Shown: piece by piece, positions 1 through 8,461 of the stretch
Position numbering within the stretch: the stretch's first letter is position 1
Layout of the letters: each line of letters opens with the position of its first letter
Origin: Pseudonocardia cypriaca
GTDB taxonomy: Bacteria > Actinomycetota > Actinomycetes > Mycobacteriales > Pseudonocardiaceae
Assembly (NCBI RefSeq): GCF_006717045.1
Contig: NZ_VFPH01000003.1
Coordinates: 806,001 to 870,000, forward strand
Reading direction: 5' to 3'
DNA length: 64,000 bases
Notes under the pieces: model-generated
Told to the model about the DNA's origin: nothing
Seen by the model: only the letters and a program-made list of their open reading frames with translations
Database searches by the model: none
Translations under genes and position numbers: made by a program

Positions 1-2784
1 CATCCGCTGCTCCGCGTCGGCCGGTAGCGAGGTTCCCGTCGACCACGCCGTCACGGCGCCCCAGCGCCGCCCGTCCACCGTGACGGGGCAGGCGACCACC
101 GAGTGCACGCCCATCCGGCGCAGCCGCGCCGCGACGTGGTCGCCGACGAGCCGGGCGGGCCGCCCGGTGCGCCACACCTCGGAGCTGCTGTCGACGTCGT
201 CGAGCGGCCATCGGGTGCCCATGGGCCACTGCCCGAGGTGCTCCCCGGCCCCGGCGAGCAGGACGGAGGCGCCGTCGGGGTCGAAGCGGCACACGCCCGC
301 GTCGCTCGCTCCGAGGAGCTCGCGGACCACCTCGGCGACCACCCGGGACACCTCGGCCGGGGTCGGCCCGGTGGCGACGAGCGTGGCCACCTGCTCCAGC
401 GCACCCTGCTCCGCCAGCAGGCGAACGATCTCGCGCCGGTCCTCGGTGTTCGCGATCGCTGTGCCGATGAGCTCGGCGAAGCCGGCGAGCCGCTGCTCGG
501 ACCCGGCCGGAAGCGCGCCGTCGCGGGAGCCTGCGACCACCACACCCCACACCCGGTCCCCGAGGACGACCGGGGCGACGACGCACGCAGCGACGCCGGA
601 TCCGTCGAGCGCGTCGATCGCCTCCGGCATCGCGGCGATGTCGTCGAGGCGGAGCGGCTCGCCCGACCGGAAGACCTTGATCGCCTCCCGGTTGGTCGGC
701 ATGGTGCGGCCGACCTGTCCGTCCGCCCATCCGCTGAGTCCCATGAGCGTCGCCGCCTCGCCGGCCTCCCCGTCGAACCGGAACAGCAGCACCACGTCGG
801 TGCCGAGCAAGGCAGCGATCTCGTCGGCACCCGTCGTGAACACCTCCTGCGCCGATCGGCCCTGCGCAACGACCGTCGCCACCCGCCGCAGGGCCGCCTG
901 CTCCTCGAGCAGGCGGCGGGTCTGGGCGCGGTTCTCGCTGTTGCGCAGCGCCGTGGAGAGCAGTTCGGCGAAGCCCGGGACGCGCTCCGCGACGTCCGGG
1001 GGGAACCGCTCGTCCCGGGTGCGTGCCACGCCCATAGCGCCCCAGACGTTCCCGTCGACCACGATCGGGAACGCGATCGCGTGGCTGACACCCATGGCGC
1101 GGATGATCTCGGCGTCCCCCTCGGCGAGCGGCTGGCTCGAGTAGCCGTCGCGCACGGCCGGCCGCCCCGTCCGCAGGGCCTCGGCCATCGCCAGGCCCGC
1201 GTCGGGCGTCCAACGCCGGCCCACGTGCAGCTCGGGCGGGTGGGAGCCGTGCTGGGCGACGATCGTGCACTGCCCGTCCGGATCCAGCCGGGCCACGAGT
1301 GCGGCATCGGCGTCGAGGGTTCGCCGAACCTCCTCCGTGACGGCCGGCACCACCTCGTCGGGCGTGGCCTCGCGTGCCACCAGCGTGGCCACCCGGTGCA
1401 GCGCCGCCTGCACCTCCAGCAGACGAGCGACCTGGGCCCGGCGCTCCGCGTTCGCGACCGCGGTGCCCACGAGGTCGGTGAACCCGGCGACGCGGCCCTC
1501 GGTGTCGGCCGGGAAGCGCTCCCCCTTGCTGCCCACGCCGAGCACACCCCAGAGCCGCCCCTCGACGACGATCGGGATCGCGACCGACGAACTCGTCCCG
1601 ATCCGCTCGACCATGTCGCCGAACGCACCCTCGACGTCCCGGAAGTCGTCGCGACGGGCCGGTCTTCCGGTCCGCAGCACCTCCGCTGCGGCCAGGTGGG
1701 GATCGAGCTCCCACCGACTCCCCACCGGCATCTCGTCCAGACGGCCCGTTCTAGCCACGACGGTCGTCACACCGTCGGGCTCGAGGCGCATCAGGACCGC
1801 GACGTCGGCGCCGAGCAACCGGCCGATCTCGTCGGTCACCGTGCCGAAGACCCGCTCGGATGCGACCCCGCGCGCCACCAGCGTGGCCACCCGGCGCAGC
1901 GCGGCCTGCTCGTCGAGGAGCCGCCCGATCTCGGCGCGGCTCTCGGCGTTCGCGATCGCGACGCCGATGAGCTCGGTGAAGTCGACGAGCCGCCGTTCCG
2001 TCGAGGCCGGGAAGGCGCCTGCGCGCGATCCCACCCCGAACGCGCCCCACACCCGGCCCTCGACGACGATCGGACAGCCGACGACCCCCAGCAGACCCTG
2101 CTTCTCGACCGTCTCGGACATGTCCGGGCGCTGCCGCAGGTCGTCGATGCGCACCACGGACCCGTCGCGCAACGGCTCGAGGGACGGGGGCACGGGCATG
2201 GTGCGGCCGACGGCCATCCCCGGGCCCCGCCAGCCGGCACCCGCGAGGAACGTGGCCGCGCCGTCGGGCTCGAAGCGCACCAGCGTCGTCAGGTCGGGCT
2301 CGAGGAGCCGGGCCGTCTCGTCGCTGACGGCGGCGAAGACCTCCCGCGGCTGCGCGCCGCCTGCCACCAGCGTGGCCACCCGGCGCAGCCCCGCCTGCTC
2401 GAGCGAGAGCCGGGCGGACTCGCCCCCCTCCCGGCGCGTGCGGGCGGCCAGCCAGGCTACGGCCATCCCGGTGACCATGAAGAACCCCAGCGTGATGCCG
2501 TACCGGGCGTCGGCGATCGTGATCGAACCCCGCGGCGGGACGAACAGGTACGCGAACGCCGCGATGCTCGCCGCCGCGGTGGCGAGCCCGGGGCCCGTTC
2601 CCCACCGGACGGCGACCGGTAGCACGGCGAGCAGGTACACCGACGGAAGGCCGGCGAGCTGCGGCACGGACGGCTCGAGGAGCGCGATCAGCCCGGATGC
2701 GGCAGCCACCAGCACTGCACCCACGAGCAAGCCACCGAACCAGCGGCGCAGCACGGGTGCGACCCGGGCATCTGCCATCGTCAT
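1..2784 (-). CDS. Membrane-anchored multi-GAF sensor protein (probable histidine kinase), C-terminus cut by window edge
   Basis: The frame stays open from an ATG at 2784 to position 1, giving 928 residues with no stop, so the protein continues outside the window. Residues about 10-115 form four hydrophobic segments resembling the KdpD-type DUF4118 membrane module (YLLAVLPVAVRWGTGPGLA, then AYLFVPPRGS). At least five GAF domains follow, starting near residues 130, 292, 456, 627 and 790; each opens with a linker of the type EQAALRRVATLVA and contains PIVVEGRLWGV-like strands. GAF domains bind small ligands or sense redox and light. Such proteins usually end in a HisKA_3/HATPase kinase or a SpoIIE phosphatase, but that part is not visible. 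A receiver-only regulator lies 38 bp upstream in the same direction, favouring a two-component pair. ATG 2778 is an alternative start. Confidence 0.8.
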   Translation of the reverse strand, partial: MTMADARVAPVLRRWFGGLLVGAVLVAAASGLIALLEPSVPQLAGLPSVYLLAVLPVAVRWGTGPGLATAAASIAAFAYLFVPPRGSITIADARYGITLGFFMVTGMAVAWLAARTRREGGESARLSLEQAGLRRVATLVAGGAQPREVFAAVSDETARLLEPDLTTLVRFEPDGAATFLAGAGWRGPGMAVGRTMPVPPSLEPLRDGSVVRIDDLRQRPDMSETVEKQGLLGVVGCPIVVEGRVWGAFGVGSRAGAFPASTERRLVDFTELIGVAIANAESRAEIGRLLDEQAALRRVATLVARGVASERVFGTVTDEIGRLLGADVAVLMRLEPDGVTTVVARTGRLDEMPVGSRWELDPHLAAAEVLRTGRPARRDDFRDVEGAFGDMVERIGTSSSVAIPIVVEGRLWGVLGVGSKGERFPADTEGRVAGFTDLVGTAVANAERRAQVARLLEVQAALHRVATLVAREATPDEVVPAVTEEVRRTLDADAALVARLDPDGQCTIVAQHGSHPPELHVGRRWTPDAGLAMAEALRTGRPAVRDGYSSQPLAEGDAEIIRAMGVSHAIAFPIVVDGNVWGAMGVARTRDERFPPDVAERVPGFAELLSTALRNSENRAQTRRLLEEQAALRRVATVVAQGRSAQEVFTTGADEIAALLGTDVVLLFRFDGEAGEAATLMGLSGWADGQVGRTMPTNREAIKVFRSGEPLRLDDIAAMPEAIDALDGSGVAACVVAPVVLGDRVWGVVVAGSRDGALPAGSEQRLAGFAELIGTAIANTEDRREIVRLLAEQGALEQVATLVATGPTPAEVSRVVAEVVRELLGASDAGVCRFDPDGASVLLAGAGEHLGQWPMGTRWPLDDVDSSSEVWRTGRPARLVGDHVAARLRRMGVHSVVACPVTVDGRRWGAVTAWSTGTSLPADAEQRM

Positions 2785-2822
2785 CCGCTCCCGGCCAGAA
2801 AGCTACCGGGTCGGGGCGACGA

Positions 2823-3224
2823 TCAGCAGTCCCCGGCTGGCACGAGGTCGCACACGGCGCGCCCGGAGAGGAGGTTCTTCGGCAGGAAACCCGCGGCCGG
2901 GCTCGCCGCGATCAGCTCGGCGAAGTCGTCCTGGTCGCGGGTGGAGATGAGGACGACGCGGGACGCGAGATCCGGGAAGTCCGCCACGAGGCGCCTGGTG
3001 ACCTCGAAGCCGCTCTCGGTGCCCAGGCTGATGTCGACGAGGACGACGTCGGGATGCAGCTCCTCCGCCAGTTGGAGGGCCTCCTTCTGCGAGGTGGCCG
3101 TGCCGACGACGTCCATCCCGTCGCGCACGAGGCGATCCCGAGCGACCGCGAGGAATCGCTCGTTGTCGTCCACGATCATGCACCGCCCCACGGGCAAAGG
3201 ATCGCAGCGGCGCAACCGGCGCAC
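2823..3224 (-). CDS. Single-domain response regulator (receiver only)
   Basis: 133 residues from GTG 3224, or 118 from ATG 3179, where the canonical MIVDDNERF begins. The receiver landmarks are present: the acidic pair in VDDN, the phospho-acceptor Asp in VVLVDIS, the Ser/Thr position in LISTRD and the conserved Lys in FLPK. The protein stops about 20 residues after the Lys, so there is no DNA-binding output domain. It is therefore a CheY-like relay rather than a transcription factor, by inference. It lies directly upstream of the multi-GAF sensor on the same strand and is its likely partner. Confidence 0.85.
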   Translation of the reverse strand: MRRLRRCDPLPVGRCMIVDDNERFLAVARDRLVRDGMDVVGTATSQKEALQLAEELHPDVVLVDISLGTESGFEVTRRLVADFPDLASRVVLISTRDQDDFAELIAASPAAGFLPKNLLSGRAVCDLVPAGDC

Positions 3225-3337
3225 ATTGAAGGTAGCCGGAAGGTGAGGTTGACGTGAGCCCGGGTTCCGGCCAGCCGGTACCGGAGATGGCCGCGAGCCC
3301 TGACGACGCGCGCCCTCCGAGCCGTCACGCTTGAAAC

Positions 3338-3637
3338 GTGAACACGGCGGCAGTGATCAGTAGCGCGATGACCGACTACTTCCTCGCCAACGGCACGAAC
3401 AAGGCTCCCGCCACCCTGGCCCCGCCCCACATCGCGTCGTGGCTGGACTCCAGGGGGTACCACATCGTCCGCCTCCCCGTCACGGGGCCGGTCGATCCGG
3501 GTGACCAGGACCTGGTCGCCCGGATCGCCGCCCTGATCGACTGGGAGTCGTGCGCCGACGAGGACGACCGGCGCGCCGTCGTGCGCCAGGTCCTCGCCGC
3601 TCTCCACCCCGCCCCCCACGTCCGCCGGGTGGCGTGA
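3338..3637 (+). CDS. Small hypothetical protein, first gene of a tiny-gene cluster
   Basis: 99 residues from GTG 3338 (89 from ATG 3368). No family recognised. The body includes NGTNKAPATLAPPHIASWLD and HIVRLPVTGP; the second half is acidic (WESCADEDDRRAVVRQVLAAL) and reads as helical. Third-position GC is high, as in its neighbours, so it is probably coding. It is divergent from the response regulator (113 bp between starts). Its stop, TGA 3635-3637, is followed by a 105 bp gap to the next small gene. Confidence 0.6.
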   Translation: MNTAAVISSAMTDYFLANGTNKAPATLAPPHIASWLDSRGYHIVRLPVTGPVDPGDQDLVARIAALIDWESCADEDDRRAVVRQVLAALHPAPHVRRVA

Positions 3638-3742
3638 TGACCGGCCGCCGCCCCACGGACCGGCCACTCCGTTGCGTCCCGGGCGGCCTCGCGAACACAA
3701 CGCGATCCGACTCCGCGCAGCCCGATCCCGATCGGAGCCCCG

Positions 3743-3922
3743 ATGCCCGTACCGGCCGCCCTCCACACCGACCCGATCCGCCGCCTGCTCCGCCTCAGCC
3801 GGCGTCTCCTCGGAAGGCCGAGGGGTGCCGCGCTCTCCCCCAGCGCGGCACCCCTCACCCACTCCGGCGCGGGGCACGGCTGCTGTCCCTGCTGGGTGGA
3901 GCTGCCAGGGGAGGCCGGGTGA
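3743..3922 (+). CDS. Very small Cys-containing hypothetical protein
   Basis: 59 residues from ATG 3743, preceded by a Shine-Dalgarno-like GGAG at 3734-3737. The protein is Arg/Leu-rich (DPIRRLLRLSRRLLGR) and ends in HGCCPCWVELPGEAG, three Cys within four residues, which could bind a metal or form disulfides (inference). Its stop TGA 3920-3922 overlaps the GTG start of the next gene as GTGA, suggesting translational coupling. Codon usage is normal for the window. No family recognised. Confidence 0.5.
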   Translation: MPVPAALHTDPIRRLLRLSRRLLGRPRGAALSPSAAPLTHSGAGHGCCPCWVELPGEAG

Positions 3923-4170
3923 CCCCCCTGCGCCTGGCGAGCGACCAGCGCCCGTACGAACCGGTGCGCGCGATCGTCGAGCTGCCGGAACCGATCCGGC
4001 CGGCCGGGTACGCCGAGGGGGCCCCGTACAAGCAGACGTGGGCGGGCGGCGTCCACCTGCTCGGTGGCGGGATCCTGGTTGTCCCCGGCCGCACCCTGGA
4101 CGACCCGGACGACGCCCGCGCGCTCGCCGCCTCCATCCTGGCCGCGGCGGCCCGCATGGAGGCCCGCTGA
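3919..4170 (+). CDS. Small hypothetical protein
   Basis: 83 residues from GTG 3919, beginning VTPLRLASDQRPYEPVRAIV and ending AASILAAAARMEAR. The middle (YKQTWAGGVHLLGGGILVV) reads as short strands and the end as an Ala-rich helix. The start was chosen because it overlaps the previous stop by four bases; an upstream extension in the same frame is Pro/Arg-rich and looks non-coding. Its stop shares one base with the ATG of the next gene (TGATG). No family recognised. Confidence 0.6.
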   Translation: MTPLRLASDQRPYEPVRAIVELPEPIRPAGYAEGAPYKQTWAGGVHLLGGGILVVPGRTLDDPDDARALAASILAAAARMEAR

Positions 4171-4403
4171 TGGTGACGCCGCTCGTGATGGTCTACCTCG
4201 TCGTGGGCGCGGTCCTGCTCATCGTGCTCACCGGGTTCGAAGGTCCCACGGTCACCGCGGCGTTCCGCCACGACCTGCGCGCCCTGCGTACTCGGGGCCG
4301 ACTCGCCCTCGTCGCCTGCGGTCCGCTCTGGGTGGCCGGCGCGGTCGTCGCGTGGCCGGTGGTCGCCGCCTGCGAGGCCATCGACTGGCGCGACCGGGCC
4401 TGA
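4170..4403 (+). CDS. Small two-helix membrane protein
   Basis: 77 residues from ATG 4170. Two hydrophobic stretches (LVMVYLVVGAVLLIVLTGF, about residues 5-23, and LALVACGPLWVAGAVVAWPV, about 45-64) flank a short charged loop (RHDLRALRTRGR). It is the last member of the 3338-4403 cluster, coupled to the preceding gene through TGATG, and ends 10 bp before a convergent oxidoreductase gene. Function unknown; context suggests a small membrane-associated unit. Confidence 0.6.
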   Translation: MVTPLVMVYLVVGAVLLIVLTGFEGPTVTAAFRHDLRALRTRGRLALVACGPLWVAGAVVAWPVVAACEAIDWRDRA

Positions 4404-4413
4404 CCGCTCGCCC

Positions 4414-5412
4414 TCACCCGTCCAGCTCGGCGGGGCCCTCCTGCGGCCGCATGCCCAGCTGGTCGGCCATCGCGCCCAGCGCGTCCTGCACGGCGATCGT
4501 GTCGGCCAGCGGCATCACCGCGCTCTCCGTCCGGCCCGCGAGCACGCCGTCGGTGACCTCGCGCAGCTCGTGCACGTACCCGCCGCCGGTGTGCGGGCGC
4601 ATGATCTCCTCGGGCTCGCGGCCCGTGCGGTGGAGCACGATCGCGTCGGGGTGGTGGAACCGGGGCAGGACGTCGATCCAGCCCTCCGTGCCGTACACCC
4701 GCATCTGGCCCGGCGTGGCGCAGCGCAGCGAGGTGAACAGTGACGCCGTGCGCCCATCGGCCCAGCCGAGGAGCACGGCCTCCTCCACATCCACGCCGGA
4801 CGGCGCCAGTACGCCGTGGGCGACGACCGTGTCCGGCGTGCCGAGCACCATCTGCGCGAACGAGACCGGGTAGACCGTGAGGTCGAACAGCGCACCCCCG
4901 CCGATCGCCGGGTTGTAGAACCGGTCCTGCGGGTCGGTCGGCGCGTTCACCCCGAGCTCGCCCTGCACGCCGCGCACCTCGCCGATCGCGCCGTCCGCCA
5001 GCAGTTCCCGCAGCCGGACGATCGCGGGCTGGAAGCGGGTCCACATCGCCTCCATCACGAACACCCCCGCGTCGCGAGCAGCCGTCGCGATCTCCCTGGT
5101 GGCGGCCGGGGTGACCGTGAACGCCTTCTCCACCAGCAGCGCCTTGCCCGCCTTGATCGCGGCGAGCGCCACGGCGCGGTGCTGGGGGTGCGGGGTGGCG
5201 ATGTAGAGCGCGTCCACGTCGGCGTCGTCGACGATCGCGCGGTACGAGTCGTGTGCCCGCACGATCCCGTTGGCGTCGGCGAACGCCCGTGCCCGCTCGG
5301 CCGACCGCGACGCCACCGCGACCACCTCGGCGTCCGGCATGTGCACGAAGTCGCGCACGACCTTCGCCGCGATGCGGCCCGGACCCACCACTCCCCAACG
5401 AACGCTCGTCAT
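4414..5412 (-). CDS. Gfo/Idh/MocA family NAD(P)-dependent oxidoreductase
   Basis: 332 residues from ATG 5412, preceded by GAGGA. N-terminal Rossmann motif GVVGPGRIAAKVV, followed by the family motif LLVEKAFTV (an EKP-type site with Ala in place of Pro) near residue 95, then the C-terminal alpha/beta domain. These enzymes oxidise or reduce sugars, inositols, dihydrodiols and related substrates; the substrate here cannot be told. The family length is about 330-400, so it is complete. A LysR regulator lies immediately upstream on the same strand (89 bp gap) and may control it. Confidence 0.85.
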   Translation of the reverse strand: MTSVRWGVVGPGRIAAKVVRDFVHMPDAEVVAVASRSAERARAFADANGIVRAHDSYRAIVDDADVDALYIATPHPQHRAVALAAIKAGKALLVEKAFTVTPAATREIATAARDAGVFVMEAMWTRFQPAIVRLRELLADGAIGEVRGVQGELGVNAPTDPQDRFYNPAIGGGALFDLTVYPVSFAQMVLGTPDTVVAHGVLAPSGVDVEEAVLLGWADGRTASLFTSLRCATPGQMRVYGTEGWIDVLPRFHHPDAIVLHRTGREPEEIMRPHTGGGYVHELREVTDGVLAGRTESAVMPLADTIAVQDALGAMADQLGMRPQEGPAELDG

Positions 5413-5501
5413 GGCCCCATCCTCACGCACTCCCTCCGTCCAGCCATCCACCCACACCCTGTGGACAACCCCGTGGAAGGATCCGAACGCGCGTTCGAGG
5501 C

Positions 5502-6446
5502 CTAGCCCTCCGGCTCGAGCACCCCGGCCAGCGAGCGCTCGAACTCCGCGGAGAGGTCGGCGCCCTCCATCACGGTCCACACCCCGTCCACGAGGATCGA
5601 CGAGGGCTCCCGCGGCAACGCGACGAGCCCGACCGGGGGGTTCGGGTTGGGGTCGGCCAGCGGACGGACGCAGCTCCCCGCCGGCACCCCGAACGCGTGC
5701 ACCCACGCGTGCGACACGATGCTCGACAGCCCGCGCGTCGCGATGTGCGCGTATAACGCGCCGACGTTGTCGGTCTCCACCACCGGCGCCAGCCGGGTGC
5801 CCGCCGTCGCCATCGCCGCGTCGAGGATCCGCCGGTTGCGCATGTCCGGCGTGAGGGCGCAGAGCGGCAGCTCCGCCGCCGCGGCCCACTCCACCACCCG
5901 CTGCCGGGCCAGCGGGTGGTCGGCGGGCATGAGGAGCAGGAAGCGCTCCCGGTACAGCTGCACCACGCGCATCGACGCAGCGGACTCGTCGTCGAGGTAG
6001 GTGAAGCCCACGTCGAGCTCGAAGTCGGCGAGCCGGCGCGCGATCTCCCGGGACGACAGCGCCTCGATCCGCACGCGCGCCCGTGGGTGCGCGGCCTCGA
6101 ACCGCGCCGTGATCAGCGGCGTCGCCGGTACGGCGGTGGGGATGGCCCCGATCCGCAGCGTGGCGCTGAGCCCACCGCGCATCCGGTCGACGTCGCTGCG
6201 CAACCCGTCCCGCTCGGCGAGGATGCGGTGCGCCCATCCCACGACCCGCTGCCCCTCGGCGGTGAACCCGCCGAAGCGCTGTCCGCGCAGCACGATCGGG
6301 ACGTCCAGCTCGTGCTCCAGCCTGCGGATCGCGGCAGACAGGGCGGGCTGGCTCACGTGGCAGGCCTGCGCGGCCCGCCCGAAGTGCCGCTCCCTGGCCA
6401 GCGCGACGAGGTACTCGAGCTGGCGGATCAGCACGTCCCCCGTCAC
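5502..6446 (-). CDS. LysR-family transcriptional regulator
   Basis: 314 residues from GTG 6446. The open frame extends further upstream, but LysR homology starts at IRQLEYLVALARERHFGRAA, so the short start was chosen. The winged HTH (ACHVSQPALSAAIRRLEHEL) occupies about residues 1-65; the rest is the periplasmic-binding-like effector domain (LRIGAIPTAVPATPL onward). It sits upstream of the Gfo/Idh/MocA oxidoreductase in the same direction. Its effector is unknown. Confidence 0.85.
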   Translation of the reverse strand: MTGDVLIRQLEYLVALARERHFGRAAQACHVSQPALSAAIRRLEHELDVPIVLRGQRFGGFTAEGQRVVGWAHRILAERDGLRSDVDRMRGGLSATLRIGAIPTAVPATPLITARFEAAHPRARVRIEALSSREIARRLADFELDVGFTYLDDESAASMRVVQLYRERFLLLMPADHPLARQRVVEWAAAAELPLCALTPDMRNRRILDAAMATAGTRLAPVVETDNVGALYAHIATRGLSSIVSHAWVHAFGVPAGSCVRPLADPNPNPPVGLVALPREPSSILVDGVWTVMEGADLSAEFERSLAGVLEPEG

Positions 6447-6529
6447 GAGATCAGCGTAGGACCGCGTCCAGCGCGGGAACCAACTACTCCTCCTCGTACG
6501 AGAGGTGCTGTTCGAGCTCGCCGGGGAGA

Positions 6530-7210
6530 TCAAACGTGGTCACGGCGGGCGTGCGAGAGCCGATCGAGGAGCGTCGACGCCCCGGGCCCCGTCAGCTCGC
6601 CCCGTTCGACCGGGCGGCTCGTCATCGCCAGGAGCAGGGCCTCGGCCGACCCGTGCACCTCGGGCCCCTCACCGTGGGACCAGTCGAGGTCCTCCGCGAC
6701 GAGGCGCAGGCCCCGAACCGTTCGGCGCGGGGGGTGGGCGAACACGACAGCGAGTGGGCCACCGGTCCCCACCATCAGGTCCGCGGTGATCCGGAACGCC
6801 TCCGGCGTCATGGGCCGGGTTCGGCGGAGCGGCCTGCGGATGTCGAGCTCGTGCACGACGAGGTCGGCGAGCACGTGGGTGCCCGTGACGAACACCGGCG
6901 AGCGCGTGTCGTCGACGATCTCCCGGAGGCGCCGGACCAGCGCGGCCGGCTCCTGCTGTCCCCACCGGCGCGCGGTCTCGGCCACCACGCGGTTGACCCG
7001 GAACCCGCCGCGCGCCACGGCGAGAAGGGTCGCGGCGTGCGGTTCGGTGGGGCCGTGCACGATGTGCGCCACGACGTCCCGCACCCGCCACGCGGGGCAC
7101 AGGGACGGGGTATCCCAGTCTGCGGGCGCCAGCGTGTCGAGGAAGTCAGCCAGCGCCCGGCGCTCCGTCGCGACGAGCGGCCCGACGTCAGCCACGCCGT
7201 AGTGTGGCAC
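6530..7210 (-). CDS. Maleylpyruvate isomerase-family mycothiol-dependent enzyme-like protein
   Basis: 226 residues from GTG 7210, which abuts the TAG stop of the MFS gene upstream (no intergenic base). The N-terminus has the DinB-like four-helix pattern of the mycothiol-dependent maleylpyruvate isomerase family: DWDTPSLCPAWRVRDVVAHI with the conserved His, and a second metal-binding region in VLADLVVHELDIRRPL. The C-terminal part resembles the SCP2-like half of the family. Reaction unknown. It is co-transcribed with, and perhaps translationally coupled to, the MFS transporter. Confidence 0.75.
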   Translation of the reverse strand: MPHYGVADVGPLVATERRALADFLDTLAPADWDTPSLCPAWRVRDVVAHIVHGPTEPHAATLLAVARGGFRVNRVVAETARRWGQQEPAALVRRLREIVDDTRSPVFVTGTHVLADLVVHELDIRRPLRRTRPMTPEAFRITADLMVGTGGPLAVVFAHPPRRTVRGLRLVAEDLDWSHGEGPEVHGSAEALLLAMTSRPVERGELTGPGASTLLDRLSHARRDHV

Positions 7211-8389
7211 CTAGCTCCCCACCCGGGCCACAACCGCGTCGTGCTGCGCCCGTGGCGCGGCCCTCCGGACGAGGTCGGGCACGAGCGTGAGGATCCCGAG
7301 CAACGCGAGCCCCGCCCCGAGCCACAGCGGCGCGCGCAGGCCGAAGCCGTCGATCGCGAGCCCGCCGGCGGCCGAGCTCACCATGACGCCGCCGGTGATG
7401 AACGAGCCGTGGATCGTGTTGACGAGCGGCCCGACGTTCCCGGCGCGCTGCACCCGCACGACCATCGCCGGGTTCATCGTCACGCCGACCAGCCCGACCC
7501 CGAGCATGCACACCACCGCCGCCGCGCCGACGTGTGCGAACAGCGCGAACCCTGCGAGGAACGCGAGGTTCAGCGTGAGCCCGCAGAGCAGCACGGTGAG
7601 CGCGTGCCGGTCGGCGAGGCGCCCGACGATCGTGTTCCCCACGACGGTGGCGGCGCCGTACGCCACCAGCAGCAGCGGGACGGCGCCCGTGGTGAAGCCG
7701 CTGATCCCGGTGAGGATCGGGTTGAGGAAGGTGAACGCGGAGAAGGTCGCCCCGATCACCAGCAGGCTGGTGGACAGCCTCAGCCAGAGCCTGCGCCGAC
7801 GGAAGACGGCCATCTCCTGGCGCAGCGGGCCGCTCGCGATCTTCCCGAGTGCGGGTACCCCACCGACCGTGCACAGCGCCGCGAACACCGTGAGCGCCGA
7901 GATCGCCCAGAACGCCGCGCGCCACCCGTACGCCTCACCGACGAACGTGGCCAGCGGCAACCCGAGCAGCGTGCCCAGCATGAGCCCGTTCAGGACGACC
8001 GACATCGCCCTGCCGCGCACCTCGGGTGCAACGAGCACGGCGCAGACCGACATCGCGACGCCGAAGAACGCCTGCGACGCTGCACCGCTGACCAGGCGCG
8101 CGAGCAGCATCATCGGGTAGCCGGATGCGGTGGCCGCCGCCACGTTGCCGGCGAGGAAGAGCCCGAACAGCAGCAGCAACGCCGGCTTCGGGCGCAGCCG
8201 CACGACCAGCATCGTCGACACGGGGCCGCCGACGGCCATCGCAACGGCGAACGCGGTGATCAGGTACCCGACCTGGGGGATCGAGACGTCCAGGCCCACC
8301 GCGATCTGCGGCATCAGCCCGGCGACCACGAACTCGCTCGTGACCATGGCGAAGATGCCGAGGGCCAGCACGTACACGGCACGGGGCAC
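7211..8389 (-). CDS. MFS transporter (DHA1-type drug/arabinose efflux family)
   Basis: 392 residues from GTG 8389 with an excellent AGGAGG upstream. About twelve hydrophobic segments; the first begins VYVLALGIFAMVTSEFVVAG, typical of the DHA1 AraJ/Cmr-like group. The loop 2-3 motif appears as RLRPKP. It is followed with no gap by the maleylpyruvate isomerase-like gene and preceded (72 bp) by a TetR repressor on the same strand, the common drug-pump arrangement. The substrate cannot be inferred. A broken copy of the C-terminal third of a close paralogue lies at 13990-14352. Confidence 0.88.
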   Translation of the reverse strand: MPRAVYVLALGIFAMVTSEFVVAGLMPQIAVGLDVSIPQVGYLITAFAVAMAVGGPVSTMLVVRLRPKPALLLLFGLFLAGNVAAATASGYPMMLLARLVSGAASQAFFGVAMSVCAVLVAPEVRGRAMSVVLNGLMLGTLLGLPLATFVGEAYGWRAAFWAISALTVFAALCTVGGVPALGKIASGPLRQEMAVFRRRRLWLRLSTSLLVIGATFSAFTFLNPILTGISGFTTGAVPLLLVAYGAATVVGNTIVGRLADRHALTVLLCGLTLNLAFLAGFALFAHVGAAAVVCMLGVGLVGVTMNPAMVVRVQRAGNVGPLVNTIHGSFITGGVMVSSAAGGLAIDGFGLRAPLWLGAGLALLGILTLVPDLVRRAAPRAQHDAVVARVGS

Positions 8390-8401
8390 GATTCCTCCTC
8401 A

Positions 8402-8411
8402 TTTTGTACTG
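8402..8411 (+). promoter_or_regulatory. Candidate operator half-site shared with the tetR promoter
   Basis: TTTTGTACTG lies 13 bp upstream of the MFS start. The same decamer with one change (TTTTGAACTG) lies on the opposite strand in the tetR leader at 9089-9098. A shared motif in front of both a repressor and its pump is what an operator would look like, but only two sites are seen and neither is a full palindrome. Confidence 0.3.
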
Positions 8412-8461
8412 ATCTATCCATAACTTGGGCGTGCAGCGTCGTCCCGCTGCGGGTGCGACGA

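Noticed and set aside
103..2622. Long plus-strand open frame (839 codons) over the sensor gene
   Set aside because: Its Arg/His-rich translation is the antisense of repeated GAF domains; the minus frame gives clear GAF and membrane motifs.
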